DNA of 64,000 nucleotides from Rhodococcus triatomae BKS 15-14 (GCA_000341795.1 AODO01000073.1:124001-188000); one strand, 5' to 3'. Shown: positions 51,849 through 59,221, numbered from the stretch's first letter. Notes: generated by a model from the letters alone, not told the origin. Numbers and translations: made by a program.

Positions 51849-53672
51849 ATGAACGACTGCAACGTATCCGCACCCGGCAACGGCGACGCCCCACTCGGCC
51901 CCGCCGCCCACAATGTCCTCGAGCGCCTCCGCTCCCTCGGGATCCCCCTCTCCGGCGACGGACTGACGAGCGAATGCCCAGCCACCGCCCACAGCGGCTC
52001 CGAAGGTGCCGAGCTTTGGATCCACCCCAACGCGAACGGTGTCGTCCTCGAATGCGCGGACGGATGCTTCACCGACGACATCCTCGACGCGCTCGAGATC
52101 GTCGCCGAGGGTCTCGCTGACAGCTATTGGGAGCGGCAGCAGACCGCACGACGCAACGAGTGGCCGAGCCCGAACGAGCCGCACAAGGTCGCTCTCCGGA
52201 TGCTCGCCAGGCTCTCGTACCAGGGCACGCCCACCCTGCGGTATTGGCGAGGCTCCTGGATGCTCTGGGAAGGCGTGAAGTACCGGGAGGCCGAGCCGAC
52301 CGAACTCCGCCGTCACATCTACCAAACCCTCACGGACGCCGTCTACCTCAAGGTGGACGCGAAGGGGAACACCTCGCGGCCGAGGTGGGGTCCAGGAAAG
52401 ACCAAGGTGTCGAACGTCCTCGATGCGATGGAGTCCGAGACCTTCCTCAATCCCTCGGTCGGATCGCCGAGTTGGTGCGGCGGGTCCGGCGTCTTCACCG
52501 CAGCCTCGACCTCGATCATCTGCGCGAACGGGATCCTCAACATCGAGGACAAGACGTTGACGCCACACACTCCGCGTCTGTTCTCCCAGATCTCGGTGCC
52601 GTTCGACTACGACCCCGCCTCCCCGGAGCCTGTCGAGTGGTTGCGGTTCCTCGGGAACATCTTCGAGCACGACCCCGACGCGATCCACACACTCCAGGAG
52701 TACATCGGCTACATCCTCAGCGGCCGAACGGATCTCCAGAAGGGCTTGCTCCTGGTCGGCCCGAAGCGTGCGGGCAAGGGCACGATCTTCCGAGTCCTGA
52801 CGACGCTCCTCGGCGGCGAGGAGAACGTGGCCTCGACGGTGCTCGCCAAGCTCGCCAACAACTTCGGCCTCGAATCCCTCATCGGCAAGCCGCTCGCGAT
52901 CATCCCGGACGCCACCCTGGACGATAAGAACCGCGACATGGATCAGATCGTCGAGCGGCTCAAGTCGATGATCGGCGAGGACACCGTCGAGATCCCGAGG
53001 AAGTACAAGACGGACTGGGTAGGCAAGCTCGGCGCACGCTGGATCATCGGCGCGAACGCCCTGCCCTACCTCGCGGACGCCTCCTCGGCGGTCTCCTCCC
53101 GGTTCGTGGTCCTGGAACTCGTGAAGAGCTTCTACAACCAAGAGGACTACACGCTCGGTGACAAGCTCGCCGCCGAGATGAGCGGGATTCTGAACTGGGC
53201 ACTCGAGGGTCTCGATCGACTGAATCGAACCGGTAGGTTGACGACCAGCTCGCTGTCGCAGGAGCGCACCCGAGACATGGAGGACCTGTCCTCGCCGGTG
53301 TCGGTGTTCGTCCGGGAGATGTGCGACCTCGACCCCGAGGCGAAGACCGGCAAACAACAGCTCTTCGACCTCTGGGAGATCTGGCGACGCGGAGAAGGCT
53401 TCGACCGGATCAACGCCACGGTGTTCGGGCGCAACCTCAAATCCGCCGTGGCGAGCATCGGCAACTCGGCCAAGATCCCGCACCCCACCGACCCGAACAA
53501 GCGGCTCAACGCCTTCTCCGGCATCAAGCCGAAGGAGGACGCCGGGGAGCGTGCGAGTCGGGTGAGCTTCGGAGACGCCAACTTCTGGCGGGTGATGGCC
53601 GAACAAGCTGAGCCGGTGAGCCGTGAGGACTACTTCGCAGCGGACTACCCCTTCGAGGACCCTGAGAAGTAG
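51849..53672 (+). CDS. Phage/plasmid primase-helicase, P4/D5 type (SF3)
   Basis: Protein of 607 aa for element DNA replication. The N-terminal 90 residues have Cys43, His48, Cys69 and Cys73 in a zinc-finger-like arrangement as in DNA primases. A D5-N type linker is followed by the SF3 helicase domain: EYIGYILSGRTDLQKGLLLVGPKRAGKGT (Walker A at 304-312), PLAIIPDATL (Walker B region) and ARWIIGANALPYLADASSAVSSRF, motif C with the arginine finger area. No archaeo-eukaryotic primase motif was identified, so priming activity is uncertain. It is followed by the repeat-rich region proposed as origin. Confidence 0.9.
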   Translation: MNDCNVSAPGNGDAPLGPAAHNVLERLRSLGIPLSGDGLTSECPATAHSGSEGAELWIHPNANGVVLECADGCFTDDILDALEIVAEGLADSYWERQQTARRNEWPSPNEPHKVALRMLARLSYQGTPTLRYWRGSWMLWEGVKYREAEPTELRRHIYQTLTDAVYLKVDAKGNTSRPRWGPGKTKVSNVLDAMESETFLNPSVGSPSWCGGSGVFTAASTSIICANGILNIEDKTLTPHTPRLFSQISVPFDYDPASPEPVEWLRFLGNIFEHDPDAIHTLQEYIGYILSGRTDLQKGLLLVGPKRAGKGTIFRVLTTLLGGEENVASTVLAKLANNFGLESLIGKPLAIIPDATLDDKNRDMDQIVERLKSMIGEDTVEIPRKYKTDWVGKLGARWIIGANALPYLADASSAVSSRFVVLELVKSFYNQEDYTLGDKLAAEMSGILNWALEGLDRLNRTGRLTTSSLSQERTRDMEDLSSPVSVFVREMCDLDPEAKTGKQQLFDLWEIWRRGEGFDRINATVFGRNLKSAVASIGNSAKIPHPTDPNKRLNAFSGIKPKEDAGERASRVSFGDANFWRVMAEQAEPVSREDYFAADYPFEDPEK

Positions 53673-53693
53673 CAGCGACCGGGTGTCCTAGTA

Positions 53694-53994
53694 GGTGCCG
53701 CCTGTCCCAGCCCGCCAACCCATCTGGGACAGGATCTAGGACACCCAAACCCGCTGGTCACCCCCTCTTTTTCTCTCTCTTGTCCTACTTTCCTAGATAA
53801 ATACCAGAAAGAGGTAAAGATAGAGAAGAAGAGGGTATAGGAGGATATACAGAGAGAGTATGTATACCCACTCAAATCTGAGCCAGTTTTTCGCAGAAGT
53901 AGGACAGGACCTCGAGACGGCCCGGAATCCGCCTTTGACCTGCGGCGATTCTTGACAGGCCCGGAAAATCAAACTAGGACACGCAACTAGGACA
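53694..53994. repeat. TAGGACA iteron-like repeats in AT-rich DNA, putative replication origin
   Basis: TAGGACA or its complement occurs at 53694, 53737, 53781, 53900, 53975 and 53988, with the variant TGGGACA at 53703 (inverted) and 53725. The first four form nested inverted pairs (GTGTCCTAG/CTAGGACAC outside CTGTCCCAG/CTGGGACAG). Between 53761 and 53880 lie a pyrimidine tract, a purine tract partly complementary to it, and an AT-rich GGGTATA/TATACCC inverted pair. The placement right after the helicase gene suggests initiator binding sites and an unwinding element. No gene is seen in 53673-54448. Confidence 0.6.
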
Positions 53995-54058
53995 CGGAGA
54001 TCGGGATGCCGGACACGGCGAATCCTCCCGGCACTGCCTGACCGGTGAGACGGAGAAG

Positions 54059-54200
54059 GCCTCGGGGACGTATGTGGCACCCCCGAGACCTCCCCGGTGA
54101 TCGGGAGCGAAGCTACCGCCCCCGAGCCTCCTGGTGGATCGAGCGGGAGTACACCCCACTCGAGCACCTCGGTGGCCGAAGGCGAAGGCACCGCCCTCGG
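54059..54200. repeat. Degenerate tandem units of 36-39 bp
   Basis: Units at 54059-54087 (partial), 54088-54126, 54127-54164 and 54165-54200. Each has CCTC-GGTG near its start, a CG-rich purine middle, then A/CACC and an end such as CCCGAG or CTCGAG. The first contains a perfect CTCGGGG/CCCCGAG stem. The units diverge strongly, so the array is visible by spacing and pattern more than by identity. Confidence 0.5.
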
Positions 54201-54281
54201 ACACCGGAGAGCCGTGCCCGGTTACGACGGGCGCAGTTCTCGCCGAGATCGTACGACAGCCGGGTGACACGGTTTCATCGC

Positions 54282-54299
54282 ACATATTGCGGAATATGT
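54282..54299. promoter_or_regulatory. Palindrome ACATATT-GCGG-AATATGT
   Basis: A perfect 7+4+7 inverted repeat in AT-rich DNA, 150 bp upstream of the 54449 gene. It is a possible operator or small RNA hairpin; the region to 54448 holds no convincing gene. Confidence 0.4.
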
Positions 54300-54448
54300 A
54301 AAAGTTTCTCCGAATGCTCGAAATGGGCACGGTTTTACTTGTCCGCTTTCTTCGCGATTGGGAGAATGGTATTCAACAGCCGAACGCCACATAGACGATT
54401 TATCCCAGGCCGTCGGCTCCCCATTCAGATCTTTTCAAGGAGAAACAC

Positions 54449-55066
54449 ATGGCTACGGAGCCATCCCCCAACGAATTCGAGGACAACCTCCTCGCCGCAC
54501 TCAAGAAGTTCATCGAGGACATTACCGAAGCCGTCTCGACGGCTTCCGACATCACCCGCACTCTCCACCCGGTCCCGGCAGACGAGCCCTCGGTGGAAGA
54601 GGTGGACGCAGCGGCGTTGCCGGAGGACGAGCCCGCGCCCCTCATCGAGACCCCCCAGGTCTTCGTCAGAGGTGGAGGTGGAGGTGGTGGTGGAGGTGCG
54701 GGAGCCGAGACGCCAAGGGACAACCCGGGTCTCATCCGGGCGGTGGAGGCCCTCGGACAGCTGAGTGGTCGATTCTGGTTGATCGAGCCTCTCTCCGGAT
54801 CCGATGAGGGTGTCGAGTACGTCGACACGGTCATCCGGCACTGGGCGGACGGTCAGGTGCGCATCCTCCGACGTAAGCCGGAAACCGTCGCCGACAGCCT
54901 CGAGGCCCTCGGCGTCCTGAACAAGGTTGACGGTCACTTCGCCGCCCTCGAGTCTGCGATCGAGGAGATCGCCAGCGTGCCCGACCGGATCCACGCCCGG
55001 AACGCTCTGCGGGCAGTTCGCCGGACGATCGAGAAGGCCAGCGGCACAGAGGACGGTGCGGCATGA
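54449..55066 (+). CDS. Element protein with a nine-glycine linker
   Basis: Protein of 205 aa, family not recognised. It has three visible parts: an N-terminal amphipathic helix (EFEDNLLAALKKFIEDITEAVST), an acidic Pro-rich stretch to about residue 70, a pure glycine run of nine residues after VFVR, and a helical C-terminal domain of about 120 aa. The start is ATG 54449 after AAGGAGAAACAC. It opens a three-gene overlapping series. It ends with GTEDGAA, identical to the end of the next product. A link to replication or DNA binding is possible from position only. Confidence 0.75.
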   Translation: MATEPSPNEFEDNLLAALKKFIEDITEAVSTASDITRTLHPVPADEPSVEEVDAAALPEDEPAPLIETPQVFVRGGGGGGGGGAGAETPRDNPGLIRAVEALGQLSGRFWLIEPLSGSDEGVEYVDTVIRHWADGQVRILRRKPETVADSLEALGVLNKVDGHFAALESAIEEIASVPDRIHARNALRAVRRTIEKASGTEDGAA

Positions 55067-55452
55067 GCGAGGCGAGGAAGATCCAGAAAAAGCGCCTCCT
55101 CTATGTCGCGTACCTGCCCATCGTTCCCGAGATGCAGGGTGCCGACGCCGAGGACTTCCTCGACGCCACCGAGTTCGTTCCGGACGACACCCCCACGGAT
55201 CTCGCCCTCAAGGCGTACGGATGGGCGAGGAAGCTCGTACGGGCAACCGACTTCGGAGATCCCGAAGCGGTGGAGGCGCTCAACGCCCTCGGTCTCGGTG
55301 ACGCTGGCATCCAGGACCGACTCCTTACCGGTGGTGACGCTGGCAAGGAAGCCCTCGGCGAATTGGTCTCCGCCCTACTCGCCATCGAGGACCCCGCCGA
55401 GCAGGCCGAAACAGCGGTGGCCCTCTTCGGCACAGAGGATGGTGCGGCGTGA
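55063..55452 (+). CDS. Unknown element protein
   Basis: Protein of 129 aa, mostly helical and acidic after a basic start (MSEARKIQKKRLLYVAYLP). No domain recognised. It overlaps the previous gene by ATGA and the next by GTGA, so the three are translationally coupled. The 24 bases at its 3' end are almost the same as those at the end of the preceding gene, giving the same GTEDGAA C terminus. Confidence 0.7.
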   Translation: MSEARKIQKKRLLYVAYLPIVPEMQGADAEDFLDATEFVPDDTPTDLALKAYGWARKLVRATDFGDPEAVEALNALGLGDAGIQDRLLTGGDAGKEALGELVSALLAIEDPAEQAETAVALFGTEDGAA

Positions 55453-55643
55453 ATGACGGTGTGGTCGACCTCCGCGTCGGATCCGAGACCCTGGGCAACT
55501 TCGTCATCACGACGCTGTTCGCCGACGAGGATGGTCCGGAGGCCGTGAAGTCGATGATCGACGAGATCCTGGCTCACCTGAGCGAGACGATCTGGTGCCG
55601 TTACGAGGAGTTCCAGAGGGCGGAGGGTGAAGACGCCGCCTGA
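55449..55643 (+). CDS. Small unknown element protein
   Basis: Protein of 64 aa from GTG 55449, overlapping the previous stop. Acidic, with one Cys and one Trp (LSETIWCRYEEF), ending AEGEDAA, which resembles the GTEDGAA ends of the two preceding products. It is followed directly by a strong terminator, so it closes the operon. Confidence 0.65.
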   Translation: MNDGVVDLRVGSETLGNFVITTLFADEDGPEAVKSMIDEILAHLSETIWCRYEEFQRAEGEDAA

Positions 55644-55656
55644 GTAGTCGAGAAGG

Positions 55657-55696
55657 CCCCGTTATTGCCGAATTACCGGCAGTAACGGGGTCTTTC
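55657..55696 (+). terminator. Intrinsic terminator
   Basis: CCCCGTTATTGCCG pairs with CGGCAGTAACGGGG (one wobble) around a 6-nt loop, followed by TCTTTC. It ends the 54449-55643 operon. Confidence 0.9.
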
Positions 55697-55712
55697 TGCA
55701 TTTCCCGAATTG

Positions 55713-55724
55713 GTTTCCGGAAAC
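55713..55724. promoter_or_regulatory. Palindrome GTTTCCGGAAAC
   Basis: A perfect 12-bp palindrome just after the terminator and upstream of the next small-gene set, which starts at 55824. It is a likely operator or part of the promoter region for that set. Confidence 0.4.
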
Positions 55725-55823
55725 GTTCACTTTTATTCGCCCCTAAGCTCGCCATTCTCCAAAATGGACTCATGACCAAAGCGGTCCCGCGGGCGAGCCC
55801 CGCCAGGAGAATTAGGTAGAACA

Positions 55824-56156
55824 ATGGCAATTCAAGAGTGTGACGATCCGATGCGTCTCTTCACAGGGCAGTGTGACCACGGAGCGGATGAGCACCGCAG
55901 CACCGCGGGCTATCTGCAGTGTGTCGGCCTGGACTGGGTCCGAGACAGCGAGAGCTCCGAAATGGAGTTCGTGGAATTCCACCAAGCGGGTGTGTATTGG
56001 TGCGGAGCGGCATTTAGCCTCTTCCCCTTCGAGAGTGAGGCACGTCGAGCGCTTCGCGTGAAGAAGTACATGTGCCCAGCCGGTACGGAATGCCTCGGCC
56101 AGCATGAGCTCGCCGACTTCGGAGGTCTGTATTCGGCATCGGGGAGCCAGCGATGA
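55824..56156 (+). CDS. Cys-rich unknown element protein
   Basis: Protein of 110 aa, family not recognised. Six cysteines (6, 17, 33, 60, 84, 90) and several His suggest a metal-binding or folded small domain: TGQCDHGADEH, YLQCVGLDW, VYWCGAAF, KYMCPAGTECLGQHE. The start is ATG 55824; the AGGAG at 55802 is rather far, so the nearer AGGT may serve. It overlaps the next gene by four bases. Confidence 0.65.
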   Translation: MAIQECDDPMRLFTGQCDHGADEHRSTAGYLQCVGLDWVRDSESSEMEFVEFHQAGVYWCGAAFSLFPFESEARRALRVKKYMCPAGTECLGQHELADFGGLYSASGSQR

Positions 56157-56464
56157 TCCGGAATGGAGAACGGCTCACCGCGGCTCGAGATATGGAGGCG
56201 ATTCCGGTCGTCGGCCGATGCAACTGCAACCGCCGTCATCCGAGCTACATCGAGTTTGCTCGATGCGCCTTCCCAGGCGTCCAGTGGACGAGCTCGTCGG
56301 CCGGAGAGTTCGCGATTGTCGTTCGTTGCGGAGACCAGGCCGTAGGGACCCTCTACAGGAGTCTGCGGGAAGCCACTCGACGGTTCGACCAGATCGAGGG
56401 TTTGGGGTGCTTCCACCGGGACGGTTGCACCGGTCGTCACTCACTCGTGGCGGTGTTGCCGTAA
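56153..56464 (+). CDS. Cys-rich unknown element protein
   Basis: Protein of 103 aa. Two Cys/His clusters, GRCNCNRRHPSYIEFARC and GCFHRDGCTGRH, frame a middle stretch FAIVVRCGDQAVGTLY, pointing to a small zinc-binding fold. The start overlaps the preceding stop (ATGA) and the stop overlaps the next start (TAATG). It pairs with the other Cys-rich protein just upstream; function unknown. Confidence 0.65.
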   Translation: MIRNGERLTAARDMEAIPVVGRCNCNRRHPSYIEFARCAFPGVQWTSSSAGEFAIVVRCGDQAVGTLYRSLREATRRFDQIEGLGCFHRDGCTGRHSLVAVLP

Positions 56465-56742
56465 TGGCCTCCTCCAACGGGTGGACAGCCGGGGTGGTGC
56501 ACCTCGGCCCTCCGAACCGCCAGAGATTCGATGCACCACAACACTTCGTGGAGATGACCCGGATCGAGCGAAGTACTCACGCAGACCATTACGTGGACGC
56601 TGAAACGGCCATCCAGGACCGAATCCGACGCCTGGACGAGTCAGGGCAGTCGTACGAACGTGACGGCCTGACGCTTCGGTTCCGGAATGGATCGACCGAT
56701 GTCGAAATGACGTATCGGAACCCCGGGGCTCCCGATGACTAG
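56464..56742 (+). CDS. Unknown element protein
   Basis: Protein of 92 aa (MASSNGWTAGVVHLGPPNRQRF). The start at 56464 shares one base with the previous stop; a longer frame upstream would duplicate the coding of the Cys-rich gene and was refused. Basic middle with a helix (ETAIQDRIRRLDESGQSYERDG) and a strand-rich end. No family recognised. Confidence 0.6.
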   Translation: MASSNGWTAGVVHLGPPNRQRFDAPQHFVEMTRIERSTHADHYVDAETAIQDRIRRLDESGQSYERDGLTLRFRNGSTDVEMTYRNPGAPDD

Positions 56743-56995
56743 AGCAACTCCGGAAGAGGTCGAGGCGATCATCGAATGCCTCGGCACGCTCCTCTACTCG
56801 ACAGGACCGAGAGAGTTCCGTATTGCGGGGCTCCTCGGCGAGATTCAGCAGGGCCTCGAGCTACGGAGGCAGACCCAGAGACGGCTCGATCTCCTCGAGA
56901 TCGCCGTTGCCGACCTGGCCCACCCGAAACCACCCGAAGACCTCGAGGTGCTCGACGCCGAGGTTGTGGCTGTCGAGTACGAGGACACGCAGTGA
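56735..56995 (+). CDS. Unknown element protein, probably coiled coil
   Basis: Protein of 86 aa. A helical stretch with heptad-like leucines (GLLGEIQQGLELRRQTQRRLDLLEIAVADL) is followed by an acidic tail ending VEYEDTQ. The start overlaps the end of the preceding gene by 8 bp and the stop overlaps a GTG that opens a 40-aa frame. Confidence 0.6.
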   Translation: MTRATPEEVEAIIECLGTLLYSTGPREFRIAGLLGEIQQGLELRRQTQRRLDLLEIAVADLAHPKPPEDLEVLDAEVVAVEYEDTQ

Positions 56996-57114
56996 AGCGG
57001 TACACGGCACCGACTCGGCCGCCGGTCACGGGTTTGCATTTGGAGCGACTGGGTCAGATTTCGACCACCGACCTCGTTTGCACATGCGGCGAGCGATTCA
57101 CCACCGAGGCGTGA
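56992..57114 (+). CDS. Very small element protein with CxC motif
   Basis: A 40-aa frame from GTG 56992, overlapping the previous stop by GTGA and ending with TGA that overlaps another in-frame GTG. The C-terminal TTDLVCTCGERFTTEA resembles half a zinc knuckle. Support is only from the chain of overlaps and the compact Cys motif. Confidence 0.4.
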   Translation: MKRYTAPTRPPVTGLHLERLGQISTTDLVCTCGERFTTEA

Positions 57115-57233
57115 GTAATTCAGAGCTGGGAGAACCCCGCTCTCGTGACTGGCGTCTCGCTCAACTTCGAAAAATCGCGGGCCTGGATGCAGGACCACAG
57201 GCCGCACGGCGAGATCAAACAGGAGCACCCGGA

Positions 57234-57890
57234 ATGAATACCCCCGAAAGCGACTTCTTCATCACGCTCGAGGACCGCATCGCGATCGTCGACCTCCTCC
57301 GCGAGATCCCGGAGCTCATCGAGGATCTGGCCGTCACAATCTCCCGTCAGGACCGTCTCGGTACCGGAGGACCGCAGATCTCCTCGGGCAGCTACAAGGA
57401 GCGTCCGTTGGTCTTCAACGAGTTCGCCTCCGACGCTGCCGACCACTTGCATGGAATCCTCGGAAGCTGGGCTCGGTATGTCCTCGAGGAGCGTGGGTCC
57501 GCAGCATGGCCGGAGGACTCGACGCTGACGATCGCTCGGTGGCTGGACCACAACGTCGTCTCGCTGGCGATGACGCCCGGATCGGAAGAATGCCTCGGCG
57601 AGCTCCGTGATGCGGTCCGCCGAGTTCGCCGGGCGGTCGACCTGCCTCCCGAGAAGGTCAGGTCCGCCGTCGATGATGACGAGCTCGCCCGGGCACGGGA
57701 GCTCGCGATGTCCGAACGAGTGACGGCAGCGCAGGCGGAGAGGTGGGTCGAAATCCTCGAATACCAGCCGAAGAAGGCCGAAACGATCCGCCAATGGGCG
57801 AAAAGGGGAAATATCGAGAAAGGCGAGGACGGGCTGTATTCCCTGGCCGACATTCTCGCCCGAAGTAAACCGCTGGAACGGCCGAAATAA
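57234..57890 (+). CDS. Unknown element protein with C-terminal HTH-like region
   Basis: Protein of 218 aa. The N-terminal domain (FFITLEDRIAIVDLLREIPELIEDLAVTISRQDRL...HLHGILGSWARYVLEERG) is helical and of a type frequent in actinophages. The C-terminal 50 residues, TAAQAERWVEILEYQPKKAETIRQWAKRGNIEKGEDGLYSLADILA, look like a winged helix-turn-helix used as a DNA reader. The start is ATG 57234 after AGGAG. An in-frame GTG at 57111, overlapping the preceding 40-aa frame, would add 41 residues and is not preferred. A terminator follows. Confidence 0.72.
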   Translation: MNTPESDFFITLEDRIAIVDLLREIPELIEDLAVTISRQDRLGTGGPQISSGSYKERPLVFNEFASDAADHLHGILGSWARYVLEERGSAAWPEDSTLTIARWLDHNVVSLAMTPGSEECLGELRDAVRRVRRAVDLPPEKVRSAVDDDELARARELAMSERVTAAQAERWVEILEYQPKKAETIRQWAKRGNIEKGEDGLYSLADILARSKPLERPK

Positions 57891-57930
57891 TTTCGGTGTC
57901 ACACTTCGATATGTTAAGCTTACGCTGTAA

Positions 57931-57966
57931 GGCGAGGACAATCTGAGAAATCAGGTCCTCGCCTTT
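57931..57966 (+). terminator. Intrinsic terminator
   Basis: GGCGAGGAC pairs with GTCCTCGCC around a 15-nt loop, followed by TTT. It ends the 55824-57890 gene set. Confidence 0.8.
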
Positions 57967-58219
57967 GGTGTTTCCAGACTCCCCCTAATCCTGCGGTGTA
58001 AGCCGGTCCACAAATGGACATCCGCTTCGAGCGGTTACTTGACACACCGCACCTCCTTCGAGATGCCCGCGTCGACACACGCGCCTCGGAGGCATGCCCC
58101 TCGACACCCCGCGGTTCCTGCCTGCGGTTGCGCTTGCCGAGGGGCTTCAACTTCCGTCCGGCCGAGTGCCTTCTCCTCGCTCGGTCGGGCGGATCTCCAC
58201 GACCGAAGGCGATCCCGAC
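57967..58219. other. Gap without a convincing gene
   Basis: Open frames cross this stretch but their residues are Arg/Ser/Pro-rich and unlike real proteins. One TTGACA box (58038) may be part of a promoter for the next gene set, but no good -10 was found at the right distance. Confidence 0.45.
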
Positions 58220-58417
58220 GTGACCAGACAAGACCTCGTTGACGAGATCGCCTCGACTCTGAGCTCCCTTCGGGTGGCACGCGCTTCGTACGAGCACGCC
58301 GACGTGTTCACCGATCCAGACAACGAGCGCCAGATGGTCGACCTCCGTCGCCGTAAGCGGCTCGTCGAGGACCTGACCAACGAACTGAACGAGCTACTCG
58401 ACCAAGTCGGTCGGTAA
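58220..58417 (+). CDS. Small coiled-coil element protein
   Basis: Protein of 65 aa from GTG 58220 (MTRQDLVDEIASTL). Almost entirely helical with heptad leucines and a basic patch (DLRRRKRLVEDLTNELNELLDQVGR). A longer in-frame reading from ATG 58094 is less protein-like. It heads a gene set that runs into the packaging genes. Confidence 0.6.
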   Translation: MTRQDLVDEIASTLSSLRVARASYEHADVFTDPDNERQMVDLRRRKRLVEDLTNELNELLDQVGR

Positions 58418-58435
58418 TCATCAAGGAGAAGCACA

Positions 58436-58798
58436 GTGGCGCTAATCATCACATCGAACACACTCGGTCCGATCGTCTTCATTCGGGGCGAGGTCCGCGA
58501 AGAAGTCGACGGGAACGGTGTCGTCAACGTCATCGATGCTCACGGCCAGGTCGTCGCGAGCTTCGAACACCGCAAGGCTGGAGTGATCGCCGTACATGTT
58601 CCGTGCCCCCTCGACACCGACGAGAATGTCCGATCGACTGTCGGCCCCTCCAAGGAGAGGCTCGCAGAGCTTCGCCGTCAGGATGCCGAGTGGACCGAGC
58701 AGTACATCGAGGAGTGTGAAGCGTCTCTGTCGCGGGCCAGGATGAGGTTCGCAGAGTACCGAAACGCATTGGGCGGCAACGAGCCGCACGCCGAGTGA
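58436..58798 (+). CDS. Unknown element protein
   Basis: Protein of 120 aa from GTG 58436 after AAGGAG. The first half is strand-rich (LIITSNTLGPIVFIRGEVREEVDGNGVVNVIDAHGQVVASFEH), the second half helical and charged. No family recognised. It overlaps the next start by GTGA. Confidence 0.68.
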   Translation: MALIITSNTLGPIVFIRGEVREEVDGNGVVNVIDAHGQVVASFEHRKAGVIAVHVPCPLDTDENVRSTVGPSKERLAELRRQDAEWTEQYIEECEASLSRARMRFAEYRNALGGNEPHAE

Positions 58799-59214
58799 CC
58801 GGGTACGACTTTGAGCGCCAGGCGCTTCGCCTGGAACGCGAAAACGCAGACCTCCGACGCCAGGCCGATCGAGCCTGGCTCATCGCGATGTCGACGGCAC
58901 ACGAGGCCCAGCGGCACGGAATCGTCTTGGACGCCGAGGGGCTCGGAGAGCACTGGCTCGAGACACGAGCCGCCGAGCTCTACCACGAACATGTTGCCGA
59001 GGCACTTGAAGGCTTTCGGAAGACCACGGTCACGGCGTTGTTCGACGCCGAGGATGCCGTCGTCAAGGCTGGCGAGGATCCAGGCAACATCCTGGCCTGG
59101 GTGACACGAACCATCCTGCGAGCCAACGGCAAGGCCAAGAACGTGCCGCTCGAGAAGGCGCGAGAGCAGGCCCGCCACGAGGTGGCCGAGATCCTCGGCA
59201 CCGACACGAACTAG
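58795..59214 (+). CDS. Unknown element protein, helical
   Basis: Protein of 139 aa from GTG 58795, overlapping the previous stop. The N-terminal helix (FERQALRLERENADLRRQADRAWLIAMSTAHEAQRHG) looks like a coiled coil; the rest is helical and rich in Ala and Glu. Adjacent to the HNH and terminase genes but with no known packaging motif. Confidence 0.68.
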   Translation: MTGYDFERQALRLERENADLRRQADRAWLIAMSTAHEAQRHGIVLDAEGLGEHWLETRAAELYHEHVAEALEGFRKTTVTALFDAEDAVVKAGEDPGNILAWVTRTILRANGKAKNVPLEKAREQARHEVAEILGTDTN

Positions 59215-59221
59215 GAGAACA

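Noticed and set aside
51837-53606. A 589-aa open frame opposite the primase-helicase gene
   Set aside because: Antisense to the SF3 helicase; no domain, and all other element genes are on the + strand.
54059-54200. A CRISPR array
   Set aside because: The units are not identical repeats separated by unique spacers; they diverge along their whole length and no cas gene is near.
53974-54330. A 118-aa minus-strand frame across the tandem units
   Set aside because: The protein-level periodicity simply mirrors the DNA repeats, there is no ribosome site, and its end runs through the TAGGACA motifs.
58014-58223. A 69-aa frame whose stop overlaps the GTG at 58220
   Set aside because: The overlap looks attractive, but the residues are Arg/Pro/Ser-rich without a fold pattern and no ribosome site precedes the ATG.
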